A stretch of 64,000 nt of DNA from positions 31,588-95,587 of the forward strand of contig NZ_CDDA01000006.1 in assembly GCF_000819745.1 (NCBI RefSeq), in the 5' to 3' direction. Under the pieces are notes generated by a model, which did no database searches, was not told the DNA's origin, and saw nothing but the letters and a program-made list of their open reading frames with translations. Source of the stretch: Aeromonas bestiarum. GTDB taxonomy: Bacteria > Pseudomonadota > Gammaproteobacteria > Enterobacterales > Aeromonadaceae. Shown here in pieces: positions 51,238-61,455 of the stretch (positions are counted from its first letter, which is position 1; each line of letters starts with the position of its first letter). The translations under genes and the position numbers were made by a program.

Positions 51238-53496
51238 ATGCGCATCTTTCGTCGGGGATGGACCCACCTGTTTCTGGTTTTGCTGGCTTGCCTGCCGTTC
51301 ATGGCGGCGGCCCAGTCCGATCGGCCCAGGATTGCTCTGGTACTGAGTGGCGGCGGCGCCAAGGGGGCGGCCCATATCGGCATCCTCAAGGTGCTGGAGG
51401 AGAAGCGCATCCCGGTCGACATCATAGTGGGCACCAGCATGGGCTCCTACGTGGCGGGCATGTACGCCATGGGGCTCAGCGCCGAGGAGGTGGAGCGCAC
51501 CACGCTCGCCATCGACTGGAACAAGGGCTATCAGGACAAGGTCGGTCGTGACGAGCTCTCCCTGCGCAAGAAGCAGCAGAGCGAGAAGTACCAGCTGCGC
51601 ACCGATATTGGCATCAACGGTGACTCGGTCCAGTTCCCGGATGGTTTCTTCCAGGGGCAGTCCATGGCCAGCCTGTTGCGCCACGCCACTTCCAACCTGC
51701 CTGCGCAGAAGAGCTTCGACGACCTGCCGATTCCCTATCGCGCCGTGGCGACCGACATGGAGACGGTGACCCCCTTCGTGCTGGATAGCGGCAGCCTCGC
51801 CAAGGCGATGCAGGCCTCCATGTCCATTCCCGGCGCCCTCAAGCCGGTGGAGTGGGAGGGGCATATCCTGGCCGACGGCGGCACAGTCAACAACATGCCG
51901 GTGGACGTGGCCAAGGCGATGGGGGCCGACGTGGTGATCGCGGTGGATATCAGCGCCAAGCTGCGTACCAGGGAATCCCTCAAGTCCGGCCTCGCCATGA
52001 TAGATCAGCTCACCACCTACATGACCCAGGTCGGTACCGACAAGCAGAAGGCGCTGCTGGGGCCGAAAGACATACTGCTCACCCCTGAATTCGGCGGCAT
52101 GGGCATAGCCGATTTTGCCCTGATGCCGGAAGGGATCAAGCGGGGGGAAACGGTGGCCAATCGCGCCTCTGCTCAGCTCGACGGGCTATCCCTCTCGCCC
52201 GCCGCCTACACCGCCTATCGCAATCAGAAGCTGAGCCGGCGCGCCGAGCGCAGCGGTCAGCCCGCCTACTACATCGACAAGGTGGAGATCCTCAACAAGT
52301 CACGCCTCTCCGACGAGACGGTGCGCGCCATGCTGAAGGTGCGACCGGACAAGGTGCAGACCAACGAGAGCCTGGAGGCGGGCATTCGCCGTCTCTACGC
52401 GCTGGAGTCGTTCGATCGCATCACCTATGAGGTGGAGGAGCGTGAAGGCGAGAACGTGCTGGTAGTGGATGCCAGCGAGAAGAACTGGGGACCGGGCTAC
52501 CTCAACTTCCAGTTCGGCTTCTCCGACGATTTCGAGAGCAGCTCCAACTACAACGTCGGCATGTCCTACACCCTCACCAACGTCAATGACTGGGGGGCCG
52601 AGTGGCTGACCGAGGCGTCGCTCGGCACTGCCAAGCACCTCAAGACCGACTTCTACACGCCGCTGGAGCCTTCCCAGACCTTCTACGGCGAGGCGAGTCT
52701 GGCCTATGACAAGACCCAGCGCCGCATCTTCACTCCCGAGGCGACGAGGACGGAGGATGGGGTGAGCTATATCGATTCCGAATACAGCTTCACCAGCGCC
52801 GACTTGGCAGTGGGCTGGAATCGCCAGCCCTGGAGCCGCCTCTCGCTGGGGCTGGAGGGAAAAGTGGGCGCCATCGACATTCGCAACGTGGCGGATGCCA
52901 AGGTGGATGCCTCCTCCTGGGGCCCTTATGTCCGCTTCGAGCACGACACCCTGGACAGTCGCTACTTCCCCTATCAGGGGGTCTACTGGGACGTCAAGAG
53001 CGGCTACTCCCACGTCAAGATAGAGCCGACCGGCGAGCCGACGGAGAACACCGAGGGGGTCAACTACCATCTGACGATGATCAAGCCCTGGTCCTGGGAC
53101 AGGCACAGCCTGAACCTGATGCTGGAAGGGGGCGGCTCCACCTCGCAGGAAGAGTACCCGCTGTTCGTGCAGGATCTGGGTGGCTTGTTCCGGCTGTCCG
53201 GCTTCCAGCACTACCAGCTCAGCGGTCGCTACAGCCTGTTTGGCGGCCTGCGCTACATCTACCGGGTGGCGGACAACGACTTTGGCGCACTGCGGGCCCC
53301 GCTCTACCTGGGGGGCTCCCTGGAGCAGGGCGGGGTATGGGACAAGGGGGAGGACATCAACATGGAGAGCTCCTTCACCGCCGGCTCCGTCTATGTGGGG
53401 GTGGAGAGCTTCCTCGGCCCCATCTTCCTCGGTTACGGCATGGCGGAGGGGGGCAACAACATGTTCTATCTGCAATTGGGCACCACATTCGAATAA
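51238..53496 (+). CDS. Patatin-like phospholipase autotransporter (type Vd, PlpD-like)
   Basis: This 752-aa protein has a signal peptide ending near MAAAQ (residue 26), then a patatin domain. The oxyanion loop GGGAKGA starts at residue 38, the catalytic Ser67 is in GTSMG, and the catalytic Asp213 is in ADGGTVNNMP. A POTRA-like segment follows (VEILNKSRLSDETVRAMLKV), then a C-terminal beta-barrel related to Omp85, with alternating strands from about residue 420. This architecture is that of P. aeruginosa PlpD, a type Vd secreted phospholipase A1. The frame is open to 51199, but the signal peptide begins at 51238. Whether the patatin domain is released cannot be seen. Confidence 0.92.
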   Translation: MRIFRRGWTHLFLVLLACLPFMAAAQSDRPRIALVLSGGGAKGAAHIGILKVLEEKRIPVDIIVGTSMGSYVAGMYAMGLSAEEVERTTLAIDWNKGYQDKVGRDELSLRKKQQSEKYQLRTDIGINGDSVQFPDGFFQGQSMASLLRHATSNLPAQKSFDDLPIPYRAVATDMETVTPFVLDSGSLAKAMQASMSIPGALKPVEWEGHILADGGTVNNMPVDVAKAMGADVVIAVDISAKLRTRESLKSGLAMIDQLTTYMTQVGTDKQKALLGPKDILLTPEFGGMGIADFALMPEGIKRGETVANRASAQLDGLSLSPAAYTAYRNQKLSRRAERSGQPAYYIDKVEILNKSRLSDETVRAMLKVRPDKVQTNESLEAGIRRLYALESFDRITYEVEEREGENVLVVDASEKNWGPGYLNFQFGFSDDFESSSNYNVGMSYTLTNVNDWGAEWLTEASLGTAKHLKTDFYTPLEPSQTFYGEASLAYDKTQRRIFTPEATRTEDGVSYIDSEYSFTSADLAVGWNRQPWSRLSLGLEGKVGAIDIRNVADAKVDASSWGPYVRFEHDTLDSRYFPYQGVYWDVKSGYSHVKIEPTGEPTENTEGVNYHLTMIKPWSWDRHSLNLMLEGGGSTSQEEYPLFVQDLGGLFRLSGFQHYQLSGRYSLFGGLRYIYRVADNDFGALRAPLYLGGSLEQGGVWDKGEDINMESSFTAGSVYVGVESFLGPIFLGYGMAEGGNNMFYLQLGTTFE

Positions 53497-53643
53497 CGGC
53501 CAAATGATGCCTTTTTGTTAACTTATTTCTGGTGCGTCTTTTATCTGCTGGCAAAACCTGAGCAAGTTTAAATGGTTATGTTGTTTTGATGAATATGTGT
53601 ACAGGGTTTGGATTTTAATTAGTCGTTAAAACTTATATAGTGG

Positions 53644-53664
53644 GGGGCACCCTACGGGTGTCCC
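53644..53664 (+). promoter_or_regulatory. Hairpin in the acnB leader
   Basis: GGGGCACCC and GGGTGTCCC pair around TAC, about 60 bases before the acnB start. It may affect message stability or translation. No clear promoter was found in 53497-53643, which is AT-rich. Confidence 0.4.
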
Positions 53665-53724
53665 GCAAGGACGATCGCCGCGAGCGTGGGCGAACCCCAA
53701 AAAAAGACCAAAGAGGAATTAGTC

Positions 53725-56322
53725 GTGCTTGAAACATACCGTAAACACGTCGCAGAACGTGCCGCCGAGGGCGTGGTCGCCAAACCTCTGGATGCAGAGC
53801 AGGTCGCCGCCCTGGTTGAGCTTCTCAAGAACCCGCCCGCTGGCGAACAAGACTTTCTGAAAGAGCTGTTGTCCTCCCGTATTCCCCCTGGTGTTGATGA
53901 AGCTGCCTATGTCAAAGCCGGTTTCCTCACCGCCATCGCCAAGGGCGAAGCCCATTCTCCCATCCTGACCGCCGCCGAAGCTGTTGAGCTGCTGGGCACC
54001 ATGCAGGGTGGTTACAATATTCAGCCGCTGATCGATCTGCTGGACCACGCGACCTTGGCCCCTCTTGCCGCCAAGGGCCTCTCCCACACCCTGCTGATGT
54101 TTGACTCCTTCCACGACGTGGAAGAGAAGGCCAAGGCGGGCAATGCTCACGCCAAGCGGGTGATGCAATCCTGGGCCGATGCCGAGTGGTTCCTCTCCCG
54201 TCCCGAGCTGGCAGAGAAGATCACGGTTACCGTGTTCAAGGTGACCGGCGAAACCAACACGGATGACCTGTCACCGGCGCCGGATGCCTGGTCCCGTCCC
54301 GACATTCCGCTCCATGCCCTGGCCATGCTGAAAAACGCCCGTCCCGGCATCACTCCGGACAATGACGGCACCATAGGTCCCATCAAGACCATAGACGCCC
54401 TGAAAGAGAAAGGCTTCCCGCTGGCCTATGTGGGCGACGTGGTCGGTACCGGCTCTTCCCGCAAATCCGCCACCAACTCTGTGCTCTGGTTCATGGGCGA
54501 CGACATTCCGTTCGTGCCGAACAAGCGCGCCGGCGGTGTCTGCCTCGGCGGCAAGATTGCCCCCATCTTCTTCAACACCATGGAAGATGCCGGCGCCCTG
54601 CCCATCGAGGTGGACGTCTCTGCGCTTGCGATGGGCGATGTGATCGACATCTACCCCTATGCCGGCAAGATCTGCAAGCACGGCACCGAGCAGGTGCTGG
54701 CCCAGTTTGAACTCAAGACAGAGGTGCTGATCGACGAGGTGCGTGCCGGTGGCCGTATTCCGCTGATCATAGGCCGTGGCCTGACCGACAAGGCGCGGGA
54801 AGTCATGGGTCTGCCGTTCTCCACCGTGTTCCGCCGTCCTGTGCCCGTGGCCGATACCGGCAAGGGTTACACCCTGGCCCAGAAGATGGTCGGCAAGGCG
54901 TGCGGCGTGAAGGGCATTCGTCCCGGCACCTACTGCGAGCCCAAGATGACCACGGTCGGCTCCCAGGACACCACGGGCCCCATGACCCGCGATGAGCTCA
55001 AAGACCTGGCCTGCCTCGGCTTTTCCGCCGATCTGACCATGCAGTCCTTCTGCCACACAGCGGCCTATCCCAAGCCCATAGACGTGCAGACCCACCACAC
55101 CCTGCCGGACTTCATCATGAACCGCGGTGGCGTCTCCCTGCGCCCGGGTGACGGCGTCATCCACTCCTGGCTGAACCGCATGTTGCTGCCGGATACCGTG
55201 GGTACCGGTGGTGACTCCCACACCCGTTTCCCCATCGGCATCTCCTTCCCGGCGGGTTCCGGTCTGGTGGCCTTCGCCGCCGCCACCGGCGTCATGCCGC
55301 TGGACATGCCGGAGTCCGTGCTGGTGCGCTTCAAGGGCGAACTGCAACCTGGCATCACATTGCGTGATCTGGTTCATGCCATCCCCTACGCCGCCATCCA
55401 GAAAGGGCTGCTGACTGTCGAGAAAGCGGGCAAGAAGAACATCTTCTCCGGCCGCATCCTCGAAATCGAAGGCTTGCCGACCCTGAAGGTGGAGCAGGCG
55501 TTCGAGCTGGCCGATGCCAGCGCCGAGCGCTCCGCCGCCGGTTGCACCATCAAGCTGGATCAGGCGCCGATCATCGAGTACCTCAAGTCCAACATCGTCA
55601 TGCTGAAATGGATGCTGTCCGAAGGCTACGGCGACCCGCGCACCATCACCCGTCGCATCAAGGGGATGGAAGAGTGGCTGGCCAACCCTGTGCTGATGGA
55701 AGCGGACAAGGATGCCGAGTACGCCGAAATCATCGAGATCGATCTGGCCACCATCAAGGAGCCCATCCTGTGTGCGCCGAACGATCCGGACGATGCCCGT
55801 CTGCTCAGCACTGTGGCGGGTGACAAGATCGACGAGGTGTTCCTCGGTTCCTGCATGACCAACATCGGCCACTTCCGCGCCGCCGGCAAGCTGCTGGAGA
55901 AGTTCCAGGGCGAGCTGCCGACCCGCATGTGGATAGCCCCGCCCACCAAGATGGACAAGGATCAGCTGACCGAAGAGGGCTACTACGGCATCTTCGGCCG
56001 GGTCGGTGCCCGCATCGAGATCCCGGGCTGTTCCCTGTGCATGGGCAACCAGGCGCGCGTGGCGGAAGGGGCCTCGGTGGTCTCCACCTCCACCCGCAAC
56101 TTCCCGAACCGTCTGGGCAAGGGTGCCAACGTCTATCTGGCCTCTGCCGAGCTGGCTGCCGTGGCTGCCATCATCGGCAAGATCCCGACCGTGGCCGAGT
56201 ACCTGCAGTACGCCAAGACACTGGATGCCACTGCGGCCGACACCTATCGCTACCTCAACTTCAACGAGATCGCCTCCTACACCAAGAAGGCCGATGCGGT
56301 GATCCTGCAGCAAGCGGTATAA
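53725..56322 (+). CDS. acnB: Aconitate hydratase B
   Basis: AcnB (865 aa) interconverts citrate and isocitrate and can dehydrate 2-methylcitrate; its apo form binds mRNA in E. coli. The 4Fe-4S cysteines are in [15 protein letters not shown] and in the CSLC of [12 protein letters not shown]. The N-terminal HEAT-like domain, [19 protein letters not shown] and the swivel domain segment [17 protein letters not shown] are all present. The start is the GTG at 53725 (AGAGGAA upstream), giving the E. coli length exactly; the frame is open to 53686 without similarity. Confidence 0.97.
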   Translation: MLETYRKHVAERAAEGVVAKPLDAEQVAALVELLKNPPAGEQDFLKELLSSRIPPGVDEAAYVKAGFLTAIAKGEAHSPILTAAEAVELLGTMQGGYNIQPLIDLLDHATLAPLAAKGLSHTLLMFDSFHDVEEKAKAGNAHAKRVMQSWADAEWFLSRPELAEKITVTVFKVTGETNTDDLSPAPDAWSRPDIPLHALAMLKNARPGITPDNDGTIGPIKTIDALKEKGFPLAYVGDVVGTGSSRKSATNSVLWFMGDDIPFVPNKRAGGVCLGGKIAPIFFNTMEDAGALPIEVDVSALAMGDVIDIYPYAGKICKHGTEQVLAQFELKTEVLIDEVRAGGRIPLIIGRGLTDKAREVMGLPFSTVFRRPVPVADTGKGYTLAQKMVGKACGVKGIRPGTYCEPKMTTVGSQDTTGPMTRDELKDLACLGFSADLTMQSFCHTAAYPKPIDVQTHHTLPDFIMNRGGVSLRPGDGVIHSWLNRMLLPDTVGTGGDSHTRFPIGISFPAGSGLVAFAAATGVMPLDMPESVLVRFKGELQPGITLRDLVHAIPYAAIQKGLLTVEKAGKKNIFSGRILEIEGLPTLKVEQAFELADASAERSAAGCTIKLDQAPIIEYLKSNIVMLKWMLSEGYGDPRTITRRIKGMEEWLANPVLMEADKDAEYAEIIEIDLATIKEPILCAPNDPDDARLLSTVAGDKIDEVFLGSCMTNIGHFRAAGKLLEKFQGELPTRMWIAPPTKMDKDQLTEEGYYGIFGRVGARIEIPGCSLCMGNQARVAEGASVVSTSTRNFPNRLGKGANVYLASAELAAVAAIIGKIPTVAEYLQYAKTLDATAADTYRYLNFNEIASYTKKADAVILQQAV

Positions 56323-56355
56323 GGATTGGCGCCGGTATGGCGCAGACAGTCCACT

Positions 56356-56385
56356 AAAAAGCCCCGGCCTGTGCCGGGGCTTTTG
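56356..56385 (+). terminator. Terminator between acnB and the convergent SDR gene
   Basis: AAAAAGCCCCGGC pairs with GCCGGGGCTTTTG around CTGT. A and T runs on both sides suit bidirectional use. Confidence 0.88.
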
Positions 56386-56406
56386 TTTGTGACGTCGTGC
56401 CGAGAG

Positions 56407-57156
56407 TCAGGCGGAGAAACCACCGTCTATGGTCAGGCTGGCGCCTGTGATATAGCCCGCTTCGGGCCCGGCCAGGTAGGCGACGAAGCTGGCGATCTCC
56501 TCATCCTTGCCGTAACGGGCCAGCGCCATCATCCCCTTGAGCTGCGCCGCCGATTCCCCGTCCGCCGGGTTCATGTCGGTATCGACCGGGCCAGGCTGCA
56601 CGTTGTTCACCGTGATGCCCCTCGGGCCCAAATCCCGTGCCATGCCTTTGGTCAAACCGACCAGGGCCGATTTGCTCATGGCGTAGACGGACCCACCCGC
56701 CATGGGGATACGGTCTGCGTTGGTGCTGCCGATGTTGATGATGCGCCCCCCCTTGCCCATATGATGGGCCGCCTCCTGACAGGCCACGAACACGCTGCGG
56801 ATGTTGACGGCCAGGGTGCGATCGAGATCGTCTAGGGTCAGCTCTTCAATGTTGCCCCATACCAGCACCCCGGCGTTGTTGACCAGGATGTCCAGTCGAC
56901 CGAAGGTGGTGACTGTCTGGCGGATGGCGTGCTGCAAAGAGACGGCATCCGCACTGTCGGCACGGATGGCCAGCGCCTTGCCGCCTGCCGCCGTGATGGT
57001 CGCGACTATCTCTTCTGCCTTGCTGGCCGAGGAGACATAGGTGAAGGCAACAGCGGCACCGTCGCGGGCGAGGCGTTTTACAATGGCGGCACCAATGCCG
57101 CGCGAACCACCTTGTACGAAGGCAACTTGTCCACTGAGGGATTTAACGGTCAACAT
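56407..57156 (-). CDS. Short-chain dehydrogenase/reductase (FabG-like)
   Basis: This 249-aa protein is a classical SDR. The cofactor loop is QGGSRGIGAAI, NNAG is in VNNAGVLVWG, and the catalytic Ser and Tyr-Lys are in NIGSTNADR and YAMSKSALVG. The loop GGSRGIG and the following strand ending in TYVSSASK suggest NADPH, but that is inference. It resembles 3-oxoacyl-ACP reductases, yet it is alone, with no fatty-acid genes nearby, so its substrate is unknown. It diverges from a LysR gene, which probably regulates it. Confidence 0.9.
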   Translation of the reverse strand: MLTVKSLSGQVAFVQGGSRGIGAAIVKRLARDGAAVAFTYVSSASKAEEIVATITAAGGKALAIRADSADAVSLQHAIRQTVTTFGRLDILVNNAGVLVWGNIEELTLDDLDRTLAVNIRSVFVACQEAAHHMGKGGRIINIGSTNADRIPMAGGSVYAMSKSALVGLTKGMARDLGPRGITVNNVQPGPVDTDMNPADGESAAQLKGMMALARYGKDEEIASFVAYLAGPEAGYITGASLTIDGGFSA

Positions 57157-57332
57157 CCGGTCTCTCCTGTCTGGTCATGAAGTCGTGTCTGAGCGAGTTG
57201 GGAACTCGAGGTCATCCGATCCATCACCTGCAAGATGCGGCGTTGAATGAGCCTGTAAACAGTGTGATTGATTCCTTGAAATTGATTAAGTGGCTATTAT
57301 TCCAATCTCTATTTCCTTCAGGGACTGAATCC

Positions 57333-58256
57333 GTGGCACTACAAGACCCCTTTCTGAGTGTCAGGCACTTTGTCGCCGTGGCGCAGTCGGGCAGCTTTAC
57401 CGTGGCGGCATTGGCGCTGGGGCTGACCGGCTCGGCGTTGAGCAAGAGCATAGTGCGGCTGGAGGGGCGACTGGGGGTCAAGCTGTTGCACAGAACAACC
57501 CGCCGGGTGAGTTTGACCCGGGAGGGGGAGGCGTATCTGGTCAGTTGTCTCCAGGCGATTCGGGTGCTGGAGGCGACGGAGCAGAGCTTTGCATCGGGAC
57601 AACAGAGTCCGTCGGGTCGCGTTCGAATCGATCTTCCCGCTGCGTTTGGCCGCCGGCATGTGCTGCCGATCCTGCTGGAGCTGGCAGGCAGCCATCCGCA
57701 GCTGGATCTGTCGGTGACCTTCAATGAGCGCAAGGTCGATCTCATTGAGGCCAACATTGATCTGGTGGTGCGCATCGGGGCGCTGGAGGATCAGGCCGAT
57801 CTCGTTGCTCGTCGCCTGGGGGAGCAGAAGCTCGTCATCTGTGGGGCACCTTCCTATCTGGCCCGACGCGGGGTTCCCCTGACCCCGGATGAGTTGTCAC
57901 GGCACGACTGCATCATCGACTGGCGATCTGGGCATCGCCATAGCTGGCTGCTCAGGAATGGGGCGGGTCGGACTGAGGCTTACGACATCCCGGTACGTTA
58001 CGAGATGGGAGATGGTGAGGCCGTACTGGCTGCGGCGCTGGCTGGCCTTGGCCTGGTTCAGGTGCCGACCTGGCTGGTCAACGAACAGCTGGACTCGGGA
58101 GCGCTGGTCTGTGTGCTTTATGACCAGTCCGGTGGCGAGATGCCGATCAATGTCATCTGGGCCAGGAGCCAGCACATGCAGCCCAAGCTGCGCGTAGTGG
58201 TCGATGCTTTGTTGCTGGCGGCGCAAAAGAGTGGCAGTGGTTTCCGGGCCCGCTGA
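57333..58256 (+). CDS. LysR-family transcriptional regulator (divergent from the SDR gene)
   Basis: This 307-aa regulator has an N-terminal winged helix-turn-helix (FVAVAQSGSFTVAALALGLT, then GSALSKSIVRLEGRLGVKLL) and a periplasmic-binding-type effector domain beginning near GRVRIDLPAAFGRRHVLP. I chose the GTG at 57333 because it aligns with usual LysR starts and has AGGGA upstream; the frame is open to 57177 but without similarity. The 176-bp gap to the divergent SDR gene should hold the operator. The inducer is unknown. Confidence 0.88.
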   Translation: MALQDPFLSVRHFVAVAQSGSFTVAALALGLTGSALSKSIVRLEGRLGVKLLHRTTRRVSLTREGEAYLVSCLQAIRVLEATEQSFASGQQSPSGRVRIDLPAAFGRRHVLPILLELAGSHPQLDLSVTFNERKVDLIEANIDLVVRIGALEDQADLVARRLGEQKLVICGAPSYLARRGVPLTPDELSRHDCIIDWRSGHRHSWLLRNGAGRTEAYDIPVRYEMGDGEAVLAAALAGLGLVQVPTWLVNEQLDSGALVCVLYDQSGGEMPINVIWARSQHMQPKLRVVVDALLLAAQKSGSGFRAR

Positions 58257-58327
58257 ATCTGTGTCGTCACTGTCCGGCGGCCACACGCGAGCCAGGGAAG
58301 CAGGTTGGGCCCGCGAGGTGTCGTAAC

Positions 58328-59239
58328 CTATTTGCTCAGGGATTGCAGCCAGTTCGCCAGCTTCTCATGGGGGCTGCCGGGAATCGGTGGCGCGGGGGCG
58401 AGCAGGTGATAGCCGGTGCCATCCGGGATGAATCCGAGCGGGGCGGCCAGCAGGCCGGCGGCGACATCGTCGCACACCAGCCGGTAGGGGCCTATGGCGA
58501 CGCCAAGGCCCGCCACGGCGGCCTGCAGGCTGAAGTAGAAGTGCTCGAAGGTCTGGGTCGGTGCCTCGTCGCTCGCACCCTGTCCGGTCTGTTCCTGCCA
58601 GCTTTGCCAGGCGGCGGGACGGGTCCTGGTGTGCAGGCGGGGGGCCGAGGGGCGCAGAGCCGGCAGCTCTCCTTGTTGCTCGAAAAACTGCGCCACCTTG
58701 CCCGGCTGACAGACGGGCCCGGTCAGTTCCTCGAACAGCAGCTGGCTGTAAAGGTCATCAGGCCAGTGAAAGTCGTTGCGCCGGATGGCGAGATCTATGC
58801 CGTTGCCAAAGCTGAGGGCGCCGCCCCCCGCCATCAGATGCACGTCCAGCTCGGGGTGCAGGGCCTGGAAGGCGGGCCAGCGCGGGATCAGCCAGCGCAT
58901 CAGCAGGGTGGGCTCGCAGGAGATGACCAGCGACTGGGGCTTGCTCTGCTGGCGCAGCGCCTGCGCCGTCTGCCGGATCCTGCTCAGCCCTTCCCTGACG
59001 GCCTCATGGAGCCTGCTGCCCGCCTCGGTCAGAAAGACCCGGCGCTGGCGACGCTCGAACAGCGGGATCCCCAGATCCTCCTCCAGCAGGCGCACCGCCC
59101 GGCTGATGGCGCCATGGGTGAGGTGCAGCTCATCGGCGGCGCGGCTGAAGTTTTCGGTGCGGGCAGCCACCTCGAAACAGCGCAGGGCCGTCAGGGAGGG
59201 GAGGGAGAGGTCTTTCTGTGAGTTATTATCACCATTCAT
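58328..59239 (-). CDS. LysR-family regulator, GcvA-like (divergent from the LysE gene)
   Basis: This 303-aa regulator starts with LPSLTALRCFEVAARTENFS and ADELHLTHGAISRAVRLLEE, the helix-turn-helix form seen in GcvA and AmpR. The effector domain begins near SLVISCEPTLLMRWLIPR. It diverges from a LysE-type exporter gene across 76 bases, the usual layout of a regulator with its exporter. The ligand is probably the exported compound, but this is inference. Confidence 0.9.
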   Translation of the reverse strand: MNGDNNSQKDLSLPSLTALRCFEVAARTENFSRAADELHLTHGAISRAVRLLEEDLGIPLFERRQRRVFLTEAGSRLHEAVREGLSRIRQTAQALRQQSKPQSLVISCEPTLLMRWLIPRWPAFQALHPELDVHLMAGGGALSFGNGIDLAIRRNDFHWPDDLYSQLLFEELTGPVCQPGKVAQFFEQQGELPALRPSAPRLHTRTRPAAWQSWQEQTGQGASDEAPTQTFEHFYFSLQAAVAGLGVAIGPYRLVCDDVAAGLLAAPLGFIPDGTGYHLLAPAPPIPGSPHEKLANWLQSLSK

Positions 59240-59315
59240 GTCAGAAGTTATCGTTCGTTATTGGTGTTGATGCCAAATAAAATAGCCGATATCTCTCTGC
59301 ATCAGGACTCTTTTC

Positions 59316-59933
59316 ATGACCGAACTGTTAGCCGTAGTGGCCATTACCTTCTTTGCCGTCATCAGCCCGGGGCCCGATTTTGCCATGGTGTCGCGCAACA
59401 GCCTGCTGCTCTCCCGTCGCACCGGCGTGCTGACGGCGCTCGGCATAGCGGCCGGGGTCTGCGTCCATGTGACCTACACCCTGCTGGGGGTCGGCCTGTT
59501 GATCCAGCAGTCGCTCTGGCTGTTCAACCTCATCAAGCTGGCAGGGGCCGCCTACCTCATCTTCCTCGGCATCAAGATGCTGCGCGCCAGGCCTGTGACC
59601 CATGAGGAGATAGTCAGCCAGCCAACCCTCTCCAGCCTGGGGGCACTGCGCACCGGGTTTCTGACCAATGTGCTCAACCCCAAGACCACCATCTTCATCG
59701 TCAGCCTGTTCATGCAGGTGGTACAGCCGCAGACGCCGCTGGCGGTCCAGCTCGGCTATGGCGCCTTCATAGTGCTGGCCCACGCCCTCTGGTTCAGCGC
59801 TGTGGCGATCTTTTTCTCCACCGACTCGGTACGAGCCCGCTTGCTGGCGGTGCGCCACTGGATCGACCGGGTGTTTGGCGGCCTGCTGGTGGGATTCGGC
59901 ATGCTGCTGGCATTGACCCAGCAATCGCGCTGA
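59316..59933 (+). CDS. LysE/RhtB-family amino-acid exporter
   Basis: This 205-aa membrane protein has about six helices and the family N-terminal signature VISPGPDFAMVSRNSLLLSR. NVLNPKTTIFIVSLFMQVV is the second conserved part. Members export homoserine, threonine, lysine or related compounds; the substrate here cannot be told. Its start lies 76 bases from the divergent LysR gene. Confidence 0.92.
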   Translation: MTELLAVVAITFFAVISPGPDFAMVSRNSLLLSRRTGVLTALGIAAGVCVHVTYTLLGVGLLIQQSLWLFNLIKLAGAAYLIFLGIKMLRARPVTHEEIVSQPTLSSLGALRTGFLTNVLNPKTTIFIVSLFMQVVQPQTPLAVQLGYGAFIVLAHALWFSAVAIFFSTDSVRARLLAVRHWIDRVFGGLLVGFGMLLALTQQSR

Positions 59934-60051
59934 GGGAGCGGGGGAGTCATCCCCCTTATCCACCCCCCGACTGTAGGGGCTTGTTTTTCATGCCTTGGCG
60001 CTCGCTTTTCGGTAGAATTGCCGCTCATTTTGAAGTCAGATGAGGCGCGGT

Positions 60052-61446
60052 ATGACGGTCAAGTTCCAGGCATTTCACAGCATCAAGGCGATCAACAATC
60101 GGGAGGTGCTGTTCAACTGGTCCAGGACCAACCCCCTCGGCGCCCTGGATCAGGTGTGGCGCCCGACCCATAGCGACGAGCTGCAGGCGCTGCTGCGTGA
60201 ACACCCCGAGCGCAAGCTGCGGCTGATCGGCTCAGGCCTCTCCTTCGAACCCATCCACAGCGTCTATGCCGAGGGCAGTCAGGCGCTGCTGGTGGACCTG
60301 TACCACCTGCGCGGCCAGCTGGCGAAAACCGCCGATACCGTCACCTATCAGGCGGGCACGCCGCTCGATACCGTCTACGCCGATCTCATCGCCATGGAGC
60401 GGATGTTGCCGGCATCCCCCGGCGTCATCGGCATCCAGACCCTGGGCGGTGCGCTCAGCACAGGCACCCACGGCCAGGGGTTGCACCAGTCCGCCCTGTG
60501 CGATGCGGTGGAAGCCATGACGGTGATGCTGGCCAATGGCGAGATCGTCCGGGTGGATCGCACCGATCCGCGCTTCGGCGCCTTCGTGATGGGCATGGGC
60601 ATGCTCGGCATACTGCTCGACGTCACCCTGCGCACAGTGCCCAACCGCATCATGCGCTGCACCAAGTTCACCACCGACTATCCCTTCCTGCTGGCACACA
60701 ACGAGCGGCTCAACCGCGAGCACGGCTTCGTGAAGAGCTGGTGGTTCGCCTGGACCGGCGAGAGCCACATCTGGCTGGTGGATCCCGCCTCCGAGGAGGA
60801 GGTAGCCCGCTACCGAGCCGCCGGCAGCGAGCCGCTGCTGCTGGAGGGGGACATAGATGCCCGCATGAACGCCACCATAGATGCCACCCTGCAGAAGATG
60901 GCCAAGGATACCAAGGATGAGGCGCTGGCCGGGGAGCACTTCGAGACGGTGCGCCGCTTCAAGGACGCTTCCGATCTGGTGGGCAACGTCTACCAAATTC
61001 TCTGCAAGGGGATACCTGCGCCCCAGATCAACTGTGAGGTGGCGGTGCCGCTTCATCGCATGAACGAGGCGCTGGAGACCCTGCAAGCGTGGCAGCAGGC
61101 CAACCCGGGCGTATTGCACTACCCCTTTATCCTGCGTTGTACCGGTCCCTCCGAGGCCTGGCTCAGCGCCGCCTATGATAAATCGGTCTGCTGGGTCGGT
61201 TTCCTGGTCTATCTGGCGGCGGATGGCACCTTCGTCAACGGCTCCATGGAGCAGATGCGCGAGCTGCAGCAACTGCTGGTGCCCCTCGGTGGCATCCCCC
61301 ATTTTGGCAAGCATCTGGCGATGGATCTCTACGACTTCCCGGCCCTGCTGCCGCGCTGGAACGACTTCCTGGCCCTCAAGGGCGAGCTCGATCCCCATGG
61401 CCGCTTCGAGAACCGCTGGCTCAGCGATCTGTTTGCCAACCGGTAA
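60052..61446 (+). CDS. FAD-linked sugar-lactone oxidase (D-arabinono-1,4-lactone oxidase family)
   Basis: This 464-aa protein has an N-terminal FAD-binding PCMH domain (about residues 30-200; GVIGIQTLGGALSTGTHGQG) and a C-terminal ALO domain that ends GELDPHGRFENRWLSDLF. HFGKHLAMD corresponds to the conserved His-Lys region near the flavin. Relatives oxidise aldonolactones with oxygen or another acceptor. At residue 63 the motif is GSGLS, while enzymes with covalent FAD have His there. The ATG at 60052 has GAGG six bases upstream; one at 60040 is also possible. The substrate is unknown. Confidence 0.85.
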   Translation: MTVKFQAFHSIKAINNREVLFNWSRTNPLGALDQVWRPTHSDELQALLREHPERKLRLIGSGLSFEPIHSVYAEGSQALLVDLYHLRGQLAKTADTVTYQAGTPLDTVYADLIAMERMLPASPGVIGIQTLGGALSTGTHGQGLHQSALCDAVEAMTVMLANGEIVRVDRTDPRFGAFVMGMGMLGILLDVTLRTVPNRIMRCTKFTTDYPFLLAHNERLNREHGFVKSWWFAWTGESHIWLVDPASEEEVARYRAAGSEPLLLEGDIDARMNATIDATLQKMAKDTKDEALAGEHFETVRRFKDASDLVGNVYQILCKGIPAPQINCEVAVPLHRMNEALETLQAWQQANPGVLHYPFILRCTGPSEAWLSAAYDKSVCWVGFLVYLAADGTFVNGSMEQMRELQQLLVPLGGIPHFGKHLAMDLYDFPALLPRWNDFLALKGELDPHGRFENRWLSDLFANR

Positions 61447-61455
61447 GGATTGAAA

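Noticed and set aside
54271-56313. 680-codon minus-strand open frame
   Set aside because: Antisense shadow of acnB, rich in Gly, His and Asp without a fold signature.
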